DNA from: CBDEGR01 sp965237895
GTDB taxonomy: Bacteria > Acidobacteriota > Terriglobia > UBA7540 > JAPUME01
Reading direction: 5' to 3'
Assembly: GCA_965237895.1 (NCBI GenBank)
Contig: CBDEGR010000002.1
Coordinates: forward strand, 930,001-994,000
Length of the DNA stretch: 64,000 nt
Shown: one piece after another, positions 18,139-27,345 of the stretch
Position numbering within the stretch: the stretch's first letter is position 1
Layout: the number at the start of each line of letters is the position of its first letter
The notes under the pieces: model-generated
Told to the model about the DNA's origin: nothing
The model's input: the letters and a program-made list of their open reading frames with translations, nothing else
Database searches by the model: none
Position numbers and translations under genes: made by a program

Positions 18139-18510
18139 TTCGATTTCAATCCTCGTATTTGGCTGCCCAGCGTGGAGGACCGGGATACACGAGTCTTAGT
18201 GCAACACCGACACCACCTGGTGCAGATGCGTACGCGGGTGAAGAACGGGCTCCAAGCCCTGGCGATGAACTACGGTATCTGCCGGCGATGGGAATTATGG
18301 ACGGTTCGAGGACAGTGGGATTTGCGCCAGCTGCCCCTGCGACCAGGAATGGCACGGCGTCGGGCCGACTTGATGCCCTTGCTGGAACAGTTGAACCGCT
18401 GGATAGAGGAACTGGACGAGCCTCGTAGCCCAAGAAGTCGAGCGACGGGTGGAGGCGAAGCGCCTGATGACCCATCCCAAAGTGTGCGCCCTCGACCATC
18501 TCCCCCACGC
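18139..18510 (+). pseudogene. IS110-family transposase remnant
   Basis: The frame reads FNPRIWLPSVEDRDTRVLVQ, HRHHLVQMRTRVKNGLQALA and PLRPGMARRRADL...LNRWIEELDE, the linker and coiled region between the DEDD and C-terminal Tnp_20 domains of IS110-family transposases. After 18415 the continuation EVERRVEAKRLMTHPKV is in another frame. Both ends are missing. A longer open frame continues into the next gene but is not part of that protein. Just upstream (18015-18130) an open frame RAQIEAVLRLSAEGVEVYHY then WRTLRLDTVNQLIKLGDG is a further unrecognised fragment. Confidence 0.75.
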
Positions 18511-18576
18511 AGGGGAGAAAGAGTTTCTTTTTTTCCTCTTGACCAAGCCGACGATGTTTATAGATGGAAATTCCGG

Positions 18577-18582
18577 TATAAT
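18577..18582 (+). promoter_or_regulatory. Possible -10 element upstream of PSCyt1 gene
   Basis: A perfect TATAAT 40 bp before the chosen ATG. No good -35 hexamer is found at 16-18 bp, so support is weak. Confidence 0.3.
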
Positions 18583-18621
18583 GATAGGAACTTGAGAGGA
18601 GAGTCCCAGGGGGTGAAGTCC

Positions 18622-21249
18622 ATGTTTAGTAAGGCTTGTCGGAGCCTAATCCTTATTGGCTCCATCGTGGTGCTGTCCGTGTTGGCGGCCTCCTTTCCTG
18701 CTGGTGATCAAGAAGCGCCCATGCTGCCCCCAGCTGCCCCGACCCAAGTCGATTTCGAACGAGATATCGCTCCCCTGTTCCGGCAGGAGTGTTACGCCTG
18801 CCACGGTCCTGACAAGCAAATGGGGGGGCTCCGTCTAGATCGTCAGGCCGATGCCATGGCTGGGGGATACTCAGGCGTCGTTATCAAACCGGGCAATAGC
18901 GCAGACAGCAAGCTGATCCACCTAGTTGCTGGTCTGAAAGAAGGACTGGTCATGCCTATGACGGGCGAAAGGCTGACTCCCGAGCAGGTGGGACTGCTGC
19001 GGGCCTGGATCGATCAAGGAGCCCACTGGCCCGAGCAGGCAACCGCAGCGGAAGAAGCCAAGAGTCAAGAACAAGTTCGCCGTAAGCATCCCCATTGGGC
19101 CTTTAACCCGCCACAACGCCCCGCGATTCCGAAGGTAGAAAATCAGGCCTGGGTCAAGAATTCCATCGATGCTTTTGTACTTGCTCGATTGGAAGCGGAG
19201 GGAATTGAGCCTTCGCCGGAGGCTTCCCGGGCCACACTGATGCGCCGGGTAAGCCTGGATCTAACGGGTCTGCCTGCCACGCCGGAGGAGGTGGATCAAT
19301 TTCTGGCAGATGGCTCCGCTGCTTATAAGCATTTGGTGGATCGGCTTCTGCTCTCCCCTCACTATGGTGAAAAATGGGCCCGCCAGTGGTTGGACTTGGC
19401 CCGCTACGCCGACAGCGACGGGTACGAAAAAGACCTGCCTCGGCCTCACGCTTGGCGCTGGCGTCATTGGGTAATTGACGCGCTGAACCGCAATATGCCT
19501 TTCGATCAGTTCACTATCGAGCAATTAGCGGGAGACCTGCTACCTGAGGCGACCCTCGAGCAAAAAGTGGCCACCGGATTTCACCGCAATACCCTCACCA
19601 ACCGCGAAGGCGGCATTGATCTGGAGCAGTTCCGCATTGAGCGAGTCATGGATCGTACCGAAACGGCCGGTACTGTTTGGTTAGGTGTAACTGTGGGTTG
19701 CGCCCGCTGCCACGACCACAAGTACGACCCCATAACTCAAAAGGACTATTACCAACTTTTCAGCTTCTTTAACACCGCCAAGGAAAAGAACATCGAGGCT
19801 CCGTTGCCGGGAGAGATCGGATCTTATTTGCGCAGAAGGCCGGAATACGAAAAGAAAAGAAATGCGCTTTTACAGGAATACAACGTAACCGAGCTGCAGG
19901 CTGAGTGGGAGAGAAAGACACTTGAAGCAGCAGACAATCCGGGTGTGAATGTGCCCTACGACATCGCGTGGGATACCGTGGGAAAGATGGTGGATTATGG
20001 GCATGAAATCCTAAGGATTCCTCCCTCCCAGCGTACTCCCAAGCAACAAGAGGCAATTACTGACCACTTCGTCACCTGGTTCGGTCTGCCTGAAGGTGAT
20101 GAACGCTATAAGGAAGTAAAGTATAAAGAACTCAAAGAAAAACTGGCCAAGCTTCACCAGGAGTATCCAGGACTGACGGAAGCGCACACTCTCACCGAGA
20201 ATCCTAATCTGTCCAAGTCCCACATTCTCATCCGGGGAGATTACCAGCGACCTGGTATTGAAGTGCATCCCGGTACCCCGGCGGTGCTGCCGCCGTTGCT
20301 GGACGGCGATGACCCACCCCGACTCCGCCTAGCGCGCTGGCTCGTGTCCAAGGAGAATCCGCTTACAGCCCGTGTTACGGTAAACCGCATGTGGCAGGAG
20401 TTCTTCGGACAGGGTCTGGCAGAGACTTCGTCAGATTTCGGCAGCCGCGGTGATCTCCCCACACATCCGAAGTTGCTGGACTGGCTGGCAGTGGAATTCA
20501 TCGATAGTGGTTGGAATGTTAAGCACATGCATAACCTGCTGGTAACCTCTGCCACTTACCGGCAATCTTCCAACAGCCGTCCGGACTTGAAAGAACCCTA
20601 CCCTGACAACAAGTTGCTGGCTCGTCAACGGCGGGTGCGTCTGCCAGCAGAGCTGGTCCGGGATGTGACCCTGGCTGCCAGCGGCCTGCTCAACCCGGCT
20701 GTTGGCGGCAGGAGTGTGCGTCCACTGCAGCCTCCTGGCGTATCCAACTTGAGCTACGGCAGTCAATTAAAATGGGAAGAAAGTAAAGGGCCCGACCGGT
20801 ATCGCCGCGGACTTTACATATTCTTTCAACGTACCGTGCCTTATCCGCAGTTGATCAATTTCGACGCACCGGACTCTCTGCTGGCCTGCACCCGGCGCGA
20901 GCGCTCTACCACACCGCTGCAGGCATTGAACCTGTTGAATGATCCGGTATTCTTTGAGGCCGCTCAGGCACTGGCCTTGCGCCTTCTGCGCGAAAGGCAG
21001 GAGGGCTTGGGCGACCGCATCGACTACGCATTCAAGCTATGCCTGGGGCGGGCGCCTAACCCCAGCGAGAAAGATCGCTTGATTCGCTATTACCGACAGC
21101 AACAAGAAATCCTGGCGCACAATCCCGAATCTATCGAGGGGCTGTTCCCGGCTAAGACCATGGAGGGCGTCGATCCTGCAGAGGCGGCGGTTTGGGTCCT
21201 TCTCAGCCGTGTGCTGCTCAATCTGGACGAATTTATCTTCAGGGGGTAA
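18622..21249 (+). CDS. PSCyt1-DUF1549-DUF1553 (PSD1) exported cytochrome protein
   Basis: 875 residues. Signal peptide at 5-25. The N-terminal PSCyt1 domain has a c-type heme motif CYACH (57-61). The DUF1549 domain follows (SIDAFVLARLEAEGI...RRVSLDLTGLPATPEEV) with CARCHDHKYDP near residue 360, and the C-terminal DUF1553 (PRLRLARWLVSKENPLTARVTVNRMWQEFFG). Such proteins occur as pairs with DUF1501 proteins; their role is thought to be in periplasmic breakdown of complex polymers but is not established. The DUF1501 gene follows by 3 bp. The longer open frame from 18172 is IS110 remnant; GGGGG 9 bp before ATG 18622 supports this start. Confidence 0.85.
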   Translation: MFSKACRSLILIGSIVVLSVLAASFPAGDQEAPMLPPAAPTQVDFERDIAPLFRQECYACHGPDKQMGGLRLDRQADAMAGGYSGVVIKPGNSADSKLIHLVAGLKEGLVMPMTGERLTPEQVGLLRAWIDQGAHWPEQATAAEEAKSQEQVRRKHPHWAFNPPQRPAIPKVENQAWVKNSIDAFVLARLEAEGIEPSPEASRATLMRRVSLDLTGLPATPEEVDQFLADGSAAYKHLVDRLLLSPHYGEKWARQWLDLARYADSDGYEKDLPRPHAWRWRHWVIDALNRNMPFDQFTIEQLAGDLLPEATLEQKVATGFHRNTLTNREGGIDLEQFRIERVMDRTETAGTVWLGVTVGCARCHDHKYDPITQKDYYQLFSFFNTAKEKNIEAPLPGEIGSYLRRRPEYEKKRNALLQEYNVTELQAEWERKTLEAADNPGVNVPYDIAWDTVGKMVDYGHEILRIPPSQRTPKQQEAITDHFVTWFGLPEGDERYKEVKYKELKEKLAKLHQEYPGLTEAHTLTENPNLSKSHILIRGDYQRPGIEVHPGTPAVLPPLLDGDDPPRLRLARWLVSKENPLTARVTVNRMWQEFFGQGLAETSSDFGSRGDLPTHPKLLDWLAVEFIDSGWNVKHMHNLLVTSATYRQSSNSRPDLKEPYPDNKLLARQRRVRLPAELVRDVTLAASGLLNPAVGGRSVRPLQPPGVSNLSYGSQLKWEESKGPDRYRRGLYIFFQRTVPYPQLINFDAPDSLLACTRRERSTTPLQALNLLNDPVFFEAAQALALRLLRERQEGLGDRIDYAFKLCLGRAPNPSEKDRLIRYYRQQQEILAHNPESIEGLFPAKTMEGVDPAEAAVWVLLSRVLLNLDEFIFRG

Positions 21250-21252
21250 GCC

Positions 21253-22698
21253 ATGAATTTTGAGGATTTCAAACGCATCCAGACCCGCCGCAGTTTCCTG
21301 CAAGAGTGTGCCGGAGGTGTGGGGAGTATGGCTCTGTGGCATCTATTGGCCTTGGATGGATTGGCGGCTCAGGCCAACGAAGGGTTACCACAGGTCAATC
21401 CCCTGGCTCCCAAGGCGTCTCATTTTGGGCCCAAAGCCAAGAACGTCATCTTCCTATTCATGGCCGGAGCCCCCAGCCATCTGGACCTGTTCGATCCCAA
21501 GCCGGAAATGAAGAAATGGGAAGGGCAAGCCTTGCCTCCTTCCATGACCAAGGATCTGAAGTTGGCCTTCATCAAGCCCACGGCCAAGGTGTGGCCTAGC
21601 CCACGAGTCTTTACTCGCCATGGCCAATGTGGCATGGAATTATCTGATTTCCTCCCTCACCTGGCCACCTGTGCCGACGACATCTGCATGATCCGCTCTA
21701 TGTACACCGACCAATTCAACCACCATCCAGGTCAGTTGATGATGAACTGTGGCACGCCGATGGTGGGCCGTCCTTCTATGGGGGCCTGGGTTACCTACGG
21801 GCTGGGAAGTGAATCGCAGAATCTGCCGAGCTTCGTGGTGCTGAGTTCGGGAAAGGGCACCAGCGCCGGCAGCGCCAACTGGTCCAGCGGCTTCCTCCCC
21901 TCCATTTACCAGGGTGTGCCCTTCCGCAGCCAGGGTGATGCCGTGTTGTACCTTTCCGATCCTCCTGGCGTCACTCGAGAAATCCAACGGTCCACGCTGG
22001 ATGTGCTGCGCGACCTGAACGAACAGCACTATGCAGAGACAGGAGATCTGGAAATCGCCTCACGCATTGCTTCCTACGAACTGGCCTTCCGCATGCAGAG
22101 TGCAGCTCCCGAACTGCTGGACTTTTCGGGAGAATCACCCAGCACCCTGGAGATGTATGGGGTCAACAAAGAGCCGACTCGCACCTTCGGCACCAACTGC
22201 CTGCTGGCTCGACGCCTGGTGGAACGTGGGGTGCGTTTTGTGCAACTGTCTCATGCCAGTTGGGATGACCATTCCGACCTGAACAAGAACCTGAAGAAGA
22301 ATTGCAACATCACCGATCAACCCGCTGCGGCTCTGCTGAAGGACCTTAAGCAGCGCGGCCTGCTGGAGAGTACACTGGTCATCTGGGGTGGGGAGTTCGG
22401 GCGTACTCCTATGGTGGAAGCCCGCAATCCCCAGAAAGGCCATGAGGGGCGGGATCACCATCCCTTTGCCTTCAGCATATGGATGGCTGGCGGAGGTATC
22501 AAGGTAGGCCAAGTGGTGGGCCGGACCGATGATCTGGGCCTGAATGTGGTAGAGAACAAGATCCACCTCCACGACCTGCACGCCACCATTCTCCACTGCC
22601 TGGGGTTGAACCATAAGAAGCTGACTTTTCGCCACCAGGGACGAGACTTTCGCCTCACCGACGTGGCCGGCAACGTAGTCCCGAAACTGCTGGCGTAA
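21253..22698 (+). CDS. DUF1501 (alkaline-phosphatase-superfamily-like) exported protein
   Basis: 481 residues with a Tat-like leader (RRSFLQECAGGVGSMALWHL). DUF1501 hallmarks are present: VIFLFMAGAPSHLDLFDPKP, HPGQLMMNCG, LLARRLVERGVRFVQL, WDDH, VIWGGEFGRTPM and GRDHHPFAFSIWMAGGG. The fold is related to sulfatases/alkaline phosphatases. It is the partner of the preceding PSD1 gene, 3 bp apart, presumably cotranscribed. A second DUF1501 gene is at 46439-47815. Confidence 0.88.
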   Translation: MNFEDFKRIQTRRSFLQECAGGVGSMALWHLLALDGLAAQANEGLPQVNPLAPKASHFGPKAKNVIFLFMAGAPSHLDLFDPKPEMKKWEGQALPPSMTKDLKLAFIKPTAKVWPSPRVFTRHGQCGMELSDFLPHLATCADDICMIRSMYTDQFNHHPGQLMMNCGTPMVGRPSMGAWVTYGLGSESQNLPSFVVLSSGKGTSAGSANWSSGFLPSIYQGVPFRSQGDAVLYLSDPPGVTREIQRSTLDVLRDLNEQHYAETGDLEIASRIASYELAFRMQSAAPELLDFSGESPSTLEMYGVNKEPTRTFGTNCLLARRLVERGVRFVQLSHASWDDHSDLNKNLKKNCNITDQPAAALLKDLKQRGLLESTLVIWGGEFGRTPMVEARNPQKGHEGRDHHPFAFSIWMAGGGIKVGQVVGRTDDLGLNVVENKIHLHDLHATILHCLGLNHKKLTFRHQGRDFRLTDVAGNVVPKLLA

Positions 22699-22863
22699 AA
22701 GCACGGCGAAAAAGGACGAAGCGGCCCCAATCATTGTGCCGCTCTTTAGTTTCGATTCATGTGCTTCGTAAGGAAGGAGATGTTGCGGGCCGCTGACCGA
22801 AATTTCTTTTCACCCGGAAGATTTCATGGCAATAATAGCTTCCAAAAACAGAGGGAAGTAGTT

Positions 22864-22977
22864 ATGTGGAATTTACGAAGGCCCTTCTTCCTTTCCATAT
22901 TCCTCATTCTGATCGTTACGGACTGGAGGAGACCGATCTTCTTCTTTGGGTCGTATACCGATCGGCCGCCCCCGTGA
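22864..22977 (+). pseudogene. N-terminal remnant of a lactonase-like exported protein
   Basis: The frame MWNLRRPFFLSIFLILIVTD then FFFGSYTDRPP is a signal peptide followed by the (F/Y)xG(S/T)YTD start of 6-phosphogluconolactonase-like (YbhE) propellers, then a stop after 37 codons. The body of the gene is absent. Confidence 0.45.
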
Positions 22978-23075
22978 AATTTGAATTGGTTCCGATTTTC
23001 GAATGAGATATTTTTTTTGTGATGGCTGTGCCGTGTTCCGAACAATGAATTCATAAGTGGAAAGGAATCCTGCGC

Positions 23076-24698
23076 ATGGAAATGCAACTTAGAATTCCGG
23101 TACTGGACCTCATTATCATCGTCGTTTACCTCGTGGGCATTACGGCGGTTGGAATTCTGACGACGCGAAAGCAGAGGATGACGGCGAGCACATTTTTTCT
23201 TGCCGGTCGGTCCCTGCGTTGGGGGATGGTGGGCGCGGCGCTGTTCGCCTCCAACATCTCGACCATTCATCTGGTAGGGCTTGCGGCTTCCGGATATAAC
23301 GAGGGTCTGGTATGGGGCAATTTTGAATGGTCGGCCGTTTTCACCTTGATCCTTTTGGGATTGGTCTTTTCGCCTTTCTACTTCAAAAGCAAGATTTCCA
23401 CGCTGCCGGAATTTCTGGAGAGGCGATATAGCCCTGCTTCACGCACCTTCGTAGCTTTTATGGCGTTGGCCGCGGCGCTGTTCATTCACATCGGCATGAG
23501 TCTGTACGCCGGGGCGGCGGTCTTCCAGCAGTTCTTTGGAATCGATGTCCTTGTCTCGATCTTAATCATCTCCCTGATTACCCTCCTCTACACGGCGCTC
23601 GGAGGGCTCCGGGCCGTCGTGATAACCGAGACGATTCAAAGCGGCATTCTGGTTCTGGGGGCTATCACGGTTACGGTATGCGCTCTGTGGGCGCTGCCGG
23701 AGCATGGCATCCACACGTTTGCCGAATTCAAGTCAGCGCTTCGCCCGGGCCAGTTGAACATGATCCACACGGACAACTCAGCCGGTCTGGCTTGGTATTC
23801 CATCCTGCTGGGGTTCCCAGTCATGGGAATTTGGTACTGGTGTACGGATCAAACCATTGTTCAGCGGGTGTTGGGCGCGAAATCGGAGCGCGATGCCCAA
23901 CTGGGTCCCCTTTTTGCCGGTTACCTAAAAATCCTCCCGGTGTTTTTCATGGTCTTTCCCGGAGTTGTCGGATACGTGCTGTTCAAGGATGTGATCGGCT
24001 CGGACAGCAATCAAACCTTGCCGGTCCTGATCAACGAACTGGTCCCCACCGGGCTGAGAGGGTTGATCTCGGCGGGAATTCTTGCGGCCTTGATGAGTAC
24101 GATCGCCGCGGCACTGAACAGCTCCGGTACTCTGGTGGCGACCGACATCGTGAAGCGATTCAGGCCGGAGATTTCCGATAGTAAACAGGTTCAGGTGGGC
24201 CGGATCAGTTCGGTCGTAATTATGCTATTGGCCATGCTCTGGTCCACCCAAGGCGGCCGATACTCCAGCATCTTTGAAGCCATCAATGCCATTGCGGCTC
24301 ACCTTGCTCCGCCGATTACGACGGTCTTCCTCTGGGGTGTTTTGTGGCGGCGGGGCACCAAGCAAGCATCCATTATCACACTTTCTATCGGTTTCTTCCT
24401 GGGCGTGGTCTCTTTTCTGCTGGACTTGCCGGTGATCGGATCCGAAAAGCTGATTACTGAAAATTTGGGGATTCCCTTCATGATGCAGGCCTGGTGGTTG
24501 TTCTGCATCTGTAGTGTGATCTACGTCCTCGTGAGCTTGGCAACGCCGCCCCCTTCGCCGGAGGCGGTGGAAGGATTAACCTGGGAACATCCTTTTGCGG
24601 TGATCCGCCAGGGAAAGGGGAGCGAGATCACCGATCCGCGGAGGATTGCGGGAGTACTTTTTGTTGTTGTTACCGTGCTGTACTACCTGTTCCGTTGA
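23076..24698 (+). CDS. Sodium:solute symporter (SSS family)
   Basis: 540 residues with about 14 hydrophobic segments. SSS signatures: FFLAGRSLRWGMVGAALFASNIST near 45-68, YLVGITAVG in helix 1, GLRAVVITETIQ, WYWCTDQTIVQRVLGAK and LRGLISAGILAALMSTIAAALNSSGTL (the Na2-site helix). The closest functional class by these motifs is the SGLT-like group transporting sugars or sialic acid; the substrate is not determined. It stands upstream of a fuconolactonase-like gene, which hints at sugar uptake and catabolism. Confidence 0.85.
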   Translation: MEMQLRIPVLDLIIIVVYLVGITAVGILTTRKQRMTASTFFLAGRSLRWGMVGAALFASNISTIHLVGLAASGYNEGLVWGNFEWSAVFTLILLGLVFSPFYFKSKISTLPEFLERRYSPASRTFVAFMALAAALFIHIGMSLYAGAAVFQQFFGIDVLVSILIISLITLLYTALGGLRAVVITETIQSGILVLGAITVTVCALWALPEHGIHTFAEFKSALRPGQLNMIHTDNSAGLAWYSILLGFPVMGIWYWCTDQTIVQRVLGAKSERDAQLGPLFAGYLKILPVFFMVFPGVVGYVLFKDVIGSDSNQTLPVLINELVPTGLRGLISAGILAALMSTIAAALNSSGTLVATDIVKRFRPEISDSKQVQVGRISSVVIMLLAMLWSTQGGRYSSIFEAINAIAAHLAPPITTVFLWGVLWRRGTKQASIITLSIGFFLGVVSFLLDLPVIGSEKLITENLGIPFMMQAWWLFCICSVIYVLVSLATPPPSPEAVEGLTWEHPFAVIRQGKGSEITDPRRIAGVLFVVVTVLYYLFR

Positions 24699-24991
24699 TG
24701 CAGCTTTCGAGTGAGTCGAGGGCTGCGTACGGCGCAAAGTTCGGCAAGATCTCTAGCTCAAAGAAATTGTTAACACAAAAACACTGCTGACTACGGAGGC
24801 CAGGCAAGCGAGTTGTGCGCATAGGTGCAATTTTGGGGGCGACGTTTCCTTCTTGGCGCTCCTTAGATGGTGTCTTTGATAAAATTAGGATTTGCGGCAG
24901 CACCCAAGAGCATTACATTGACCCCGGCCGTTGACGGAAAGGGAGAATAGGACATTTTGAAAACAGAGGCGCTCATGACTGGGAGGGGACG

Positions 24992-25828
24992 ATGAAGATC
25001 GATACGCATCAGCACTTTTGGCGCTATCGCGCCGACGAATGCGGATGGATCCGGCAGGGCATGGAAGTGCTCGAGAAGGATTTTTTGCCGGAACACTTGG
25101 CCCCTCTGCTCAAGTCCACAGGCATGGACGGAACCGTCGCCGTGCAGGCACGCCAAAGCTTGGAAGAGAGTCGGTGGTTGTTGGAGTTGGCGGACCAAAA
25201 CCCATTGATCAAAGGTGTGGTTGGCTGGGTGGACTTGCGGAGCCCGGAGGTGGAGGAACAACTCGGGAGATTTGCCTTGCACCCGAAGTTCGTCGGGGTG
25301 CGGCATTTACTCGAGGACGAGCCGGACGCCCGGTTCATGATGCGCGAAGATTTCATCCGCGGAATCGGCAAGCTGGCTGGCCTTCACCTGACCTACGATC
25401 TGCAGTTGTTGGCTCACCACCTCTCGGTGGCCTGTGAGCTGGTAGAGAAGTTTCCGGGGCAACCCTTCGTTCTGGATCACCTTTCGAAGCCGCTCATCAA
25501 AGACCGAAAAAGGTCGCCTTGGGACGCCGAGATCCGACGTTTGGCCGCTTTCCCGAACGTCTACTGCAAAGTTTCCGGCATGGTGACGGAAGCCGATTGG
25601 AAGAGCTGGAAACCGGCGGATTTCACTCCCTATCTCGATGTAATTTTTGAATGCTTCGGGACGGACCGCATCATGATCGGCTCGGACTGGCCCGTCTGCA
25701 CCTTGGCAGGGTCTTATCGAGATGTGATGCAAATTGCCGCCGACTACCTCGAGCGGCTTGCAAGCGACGAGAAGAGCAAGGTGTGGAGTGAAAACGCCGA
25801 AAGGTTTTATGGAATCTCCGATTCCTAA
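24992..25828 (+). CDS. Amidohydrolase, L-fuconolactonase-like
   Basis: 278 residues, COG3618 type TIM-barrel hydrolase. Metal site DTHQHFW at residues 4-10, barrel motifs GVVGWVDLRSP, KFVGVRHLLEDEPD, FVLDHLSKP and the closing GSDWPVC with the conserved Asp. Family members open sugar lactones such as L-fuconolactone or related ring compounds. GGGAGGGGACG lies 4 bp before ATG 24992. The sodium symporter 290 bp upstream may feed the same pathway (inference). Confidence 0.8.
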   Translation: MKIDTHQHFWRYRADECGWIRQGMEVLEKDFLPEHLAPLLKSTGMDGTVAVQARQSLEESRWLLELADQNPLIKGVVGWVDLRSPEVEEQLGRFALHPKFVGVRHLLEDEPDARFMMREDFIRGIGKLAGLHLTYDLQLLAHHLSVACELVEKFPGQPFVLDHLSKPLIKDRKRSPWDAEIRRLAAFPNVYCKVSGMVTEADWKSWKPADFTPYLDVIFECFGTDRIMIGSDWPVCTLAGSYRDVMQIAADYLERLASDEKSKVWSENAERFYGISDS

Positions 25829-26003
25829 TGGGAGTATCAAATCTTCAGCCCTTCAGCGGTCTAAAGGACTACGTTTTGCCCGCCTCTCGTCTTTCGCTTC
25901 GCACCGAAAAGCAATACGTATCGTGCTATCCGATCCACTCGGATTGACCCCCAACCGGAAAACTGATCCAAGATTAAGTTAAGGAAAAAGAAATAAAAGG
26001 ACT

Positions 26004-26077
26004 TGGCTGGGAGGCAGGGATTCGAACCCCGATAACGAGATCCAGAATCTCGCGTCCTACCGTTGGACGACCTCCCA
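26004..26077 (-). tRNA. tRNA-Gln (anticodon CUG)
   Basis: Read on the minus strand, the acceptor arm TGGGAGG pairs with CCTCCCA, the anticodon stem CGAGA/TCTCG encloses TTCTGGA with anticodon CTG, and the T arm is TCGGGGTTCGAATCCCTGC. The discriminator is G and CCA is encoded (26004-26006). It lies 71 bp from the IS1-type element; the tRNA itself is intact. Confidence 0.95.
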
Positions 26078-26148
26078 AAACTGATTACCCAAAGGCTGCT
26101 TAAAAGTTTCGCATGATTGTCGGAATCCTGCAAGACTCCCGGCTTTCC

Positions 26149-26168
26149 GGTAGTGTCTCAGTTTGATT
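26149..26168 (+). repeat. Left inverted repeat of IS1-type element
   Basis: 20 bp, GGTAGTGTCTCAGTTTGATT; it overlaps the last codons and stop of the transposase. Preceded by the target duplication GGCTTTCC. Confidence 0.95.
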
Positions 26169-27054
26169 TCCGCCGTTTTGATCCGGGCTTCGGACCGGGC
26201 TTCTGTGGCTTCGGCGCGCTCGCGTCGATCAGGTCCACAATCCACTCCGCGTCATGCAGCGTGTTGGCGATCCCGGCGGCCATTGCCGGTGTCATGCGAA
26301 GGGTTTTGTGAATCCTGCAGAAATTGTAGAACACGAAGTACAGAGCGAGTGCAGCCGCATGGTTGTCGATTTTCTTTGAGAATGCGTTTGTGAGCCGCGT
26401 AAACCGCCTCATACTCATCCGCATTGTCAGGTTGTGGCGCTCGACATAGGACGTGCTGATTAGAGCCGGGTCAGGATTCCCCACAACCCGCTTTTTCTTG
26501 GTTCCGGTGCACTCGCCCGGAGAGTACCGGCTGTCCGTAGCTGTCTCGCCTTCCGGTTGTCCATAGAGCTTCACCAGCTGGGCAAAGTCTACATCGGCCC
26601 CGAACACTCTCTCAACCGCTCCAAGGTAAACTCCGTGGCCGTCCGAGGTAAGCTGTATGCGATCCGCGAGCCTCGACTTCAAATCATCAAGGAACACAAG
26701 GGCCGTTGTCATGGAGCGATCCCCCGTTACGAAAGAGACAATCAGCTTGCTCTCGCTGTCTAGCGCCGTCCAGGTCCAGGCATCCCCGGACCAATCCGGT
26801 GCGGCCTTGGCAAACGGCACGTTCTGCTCTTTGGCGTAGCAGAACTGCCAGATTTCATCCAACTGGACATGCTGCGACCGCATGCGGCGAACCGCTTTGT
26901 CATGATACTCCGCGCAAGCCGCGCCCGCTTCGACTAGCAGCTTGCTAACGGTGTTGATCGACACGTCCTCGACACGGCTGATAGCGCGAAGGGAACAACC
27001 CTCTACGAGCAACTTGATGATCTTTGCTCGCTTCTTGTTGGTTAGCTTGTTCAT
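26158..27054 (-). CDS. IS1-family transposase, single-ORF type
   Basis: 298 residues. N-terminal helix-turn-helix GCSLRAISRVEDVSINTVSK, then a DDE core: Asp in QLDEIWQF, Asp in TSDGHGVY and Glu in STSYVERHNLTMRM, followed by the IS1-type LTNAFSKKIDNHAAALALYF and the FCRIHKTLRMTPAMAAGI block. No InsA/InsB frameshift is needed, as in the single-ORF IS1 subgroup. The ATG at 27054 begins NKLTNKKRAKI; a longer frame to 27159 would cross the promoter and is rejected. It appears intact and possibly active. Transcribed from the promoter at 27061-27089, divergent from the cargo. Confidence 0.9.
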   Translation of the reverse strand: MNKLTNKKRAKIIKLLVEGCSLRAISRVEDVSINTVSKLLVEAGAACAEYHDKAVRRMRSQHVQLDEIWQFCYAKEQNVPFAKAAPDWSGDAWTWTALDSESKLIVSFVTGDRSMTTALVFLDDLKSRLADRIQLTSDGHGVYLGAVERVFGADVDFAQLVKLYGQPEGETATDSRYSPGECTGTKKKRVVGNPDPALISTSYVERHNLTMRMSMRRFTRLTNAFSKKIDNHAAALALYFVFYNFCRIHKTLRMTPAMAAGIANTLHDAEWIVDLIDASAPKPQKPGPKPGSKRRKSN

Positions 27055-27060
27055 GTCATA

Positions 27061-27089
27061 ATGATATAGTAAGCAAGCATTGGTGTCAA
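27061..27089 (-). promoter_or_regulatory. Transposase promoter, possibly giving a leaderless mRNA
   Basis: On the minus strand TTGACA (27084-27089) and TATCAT (27061-27066) are 17 bp apart, near consensus. The expected start of transcription about 7 nt downstream coincides with the transposase ATG at 27054, so the message may lack a leader and be poorly translated. Confidence 0.65.
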
Positions 27090-27148
27090 GATTTTCCTTG
27101 ACATGTGCTAAGATTATTACGCACAAGGCAAAAACATAATCCTTGACA
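27084..27148 (+). promoter_or_regulatory. Repeated TTGACAAG motifs in the divergent control region
   Basis: TGTCAAG (27084-27090) and CTTGACA (27097-27103) form an inverted repeat with a 6-bp spacer that covers the transposase -35. A third motif CCTTGACAAGG (27141-27151), itself palindromic, lies just before the cargo gene's AAGGAG. This looks like an operator shared by both directions; no -10 for the plus direction is obvious. Confidence 0.45.
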
Positions 27149-27159
27149 AGGAGCGGCAC

Positions 27160-27345
27160 ATGAGTGAAAGGAACGAATTCACAGCGGAGGAGTTAATCGC
27201 CGCATACATCCAGCTGGTTGGCGAGCACGCAGATGTTACACCAGCTAATTTGGCTCAACCCAACCCTAATCGTTTTGTCCAGAACACCACTACAGACTCA
27301 GCATTGATGGAAGGCACGCTGGCCCCTGGCATCGTCAATGCCTAA
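27160..27345 (+). CDS. Small cargo protein upstream of the protease
   Basis: 61 residues: acidic-amphipathic N-terminus (SERNEFTAEELIAAYIQLVG) and a polar Asn/Pro-rich tail. No family recognised, no membrane segment. AAGGAG 6 nt before the ATG is a good binding site. Its stop overlaps the protease ATG by 8 bp, so the two are translationally coupled; it could be a partner, substrate or regulator of the protease (inference). Confidence 0.65.
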   Translation: MSERNEFTAEELIAAYIQLVGEHADVTPANLAQPNPNRFVQNTTTDSALMEGTLAPGIVNA

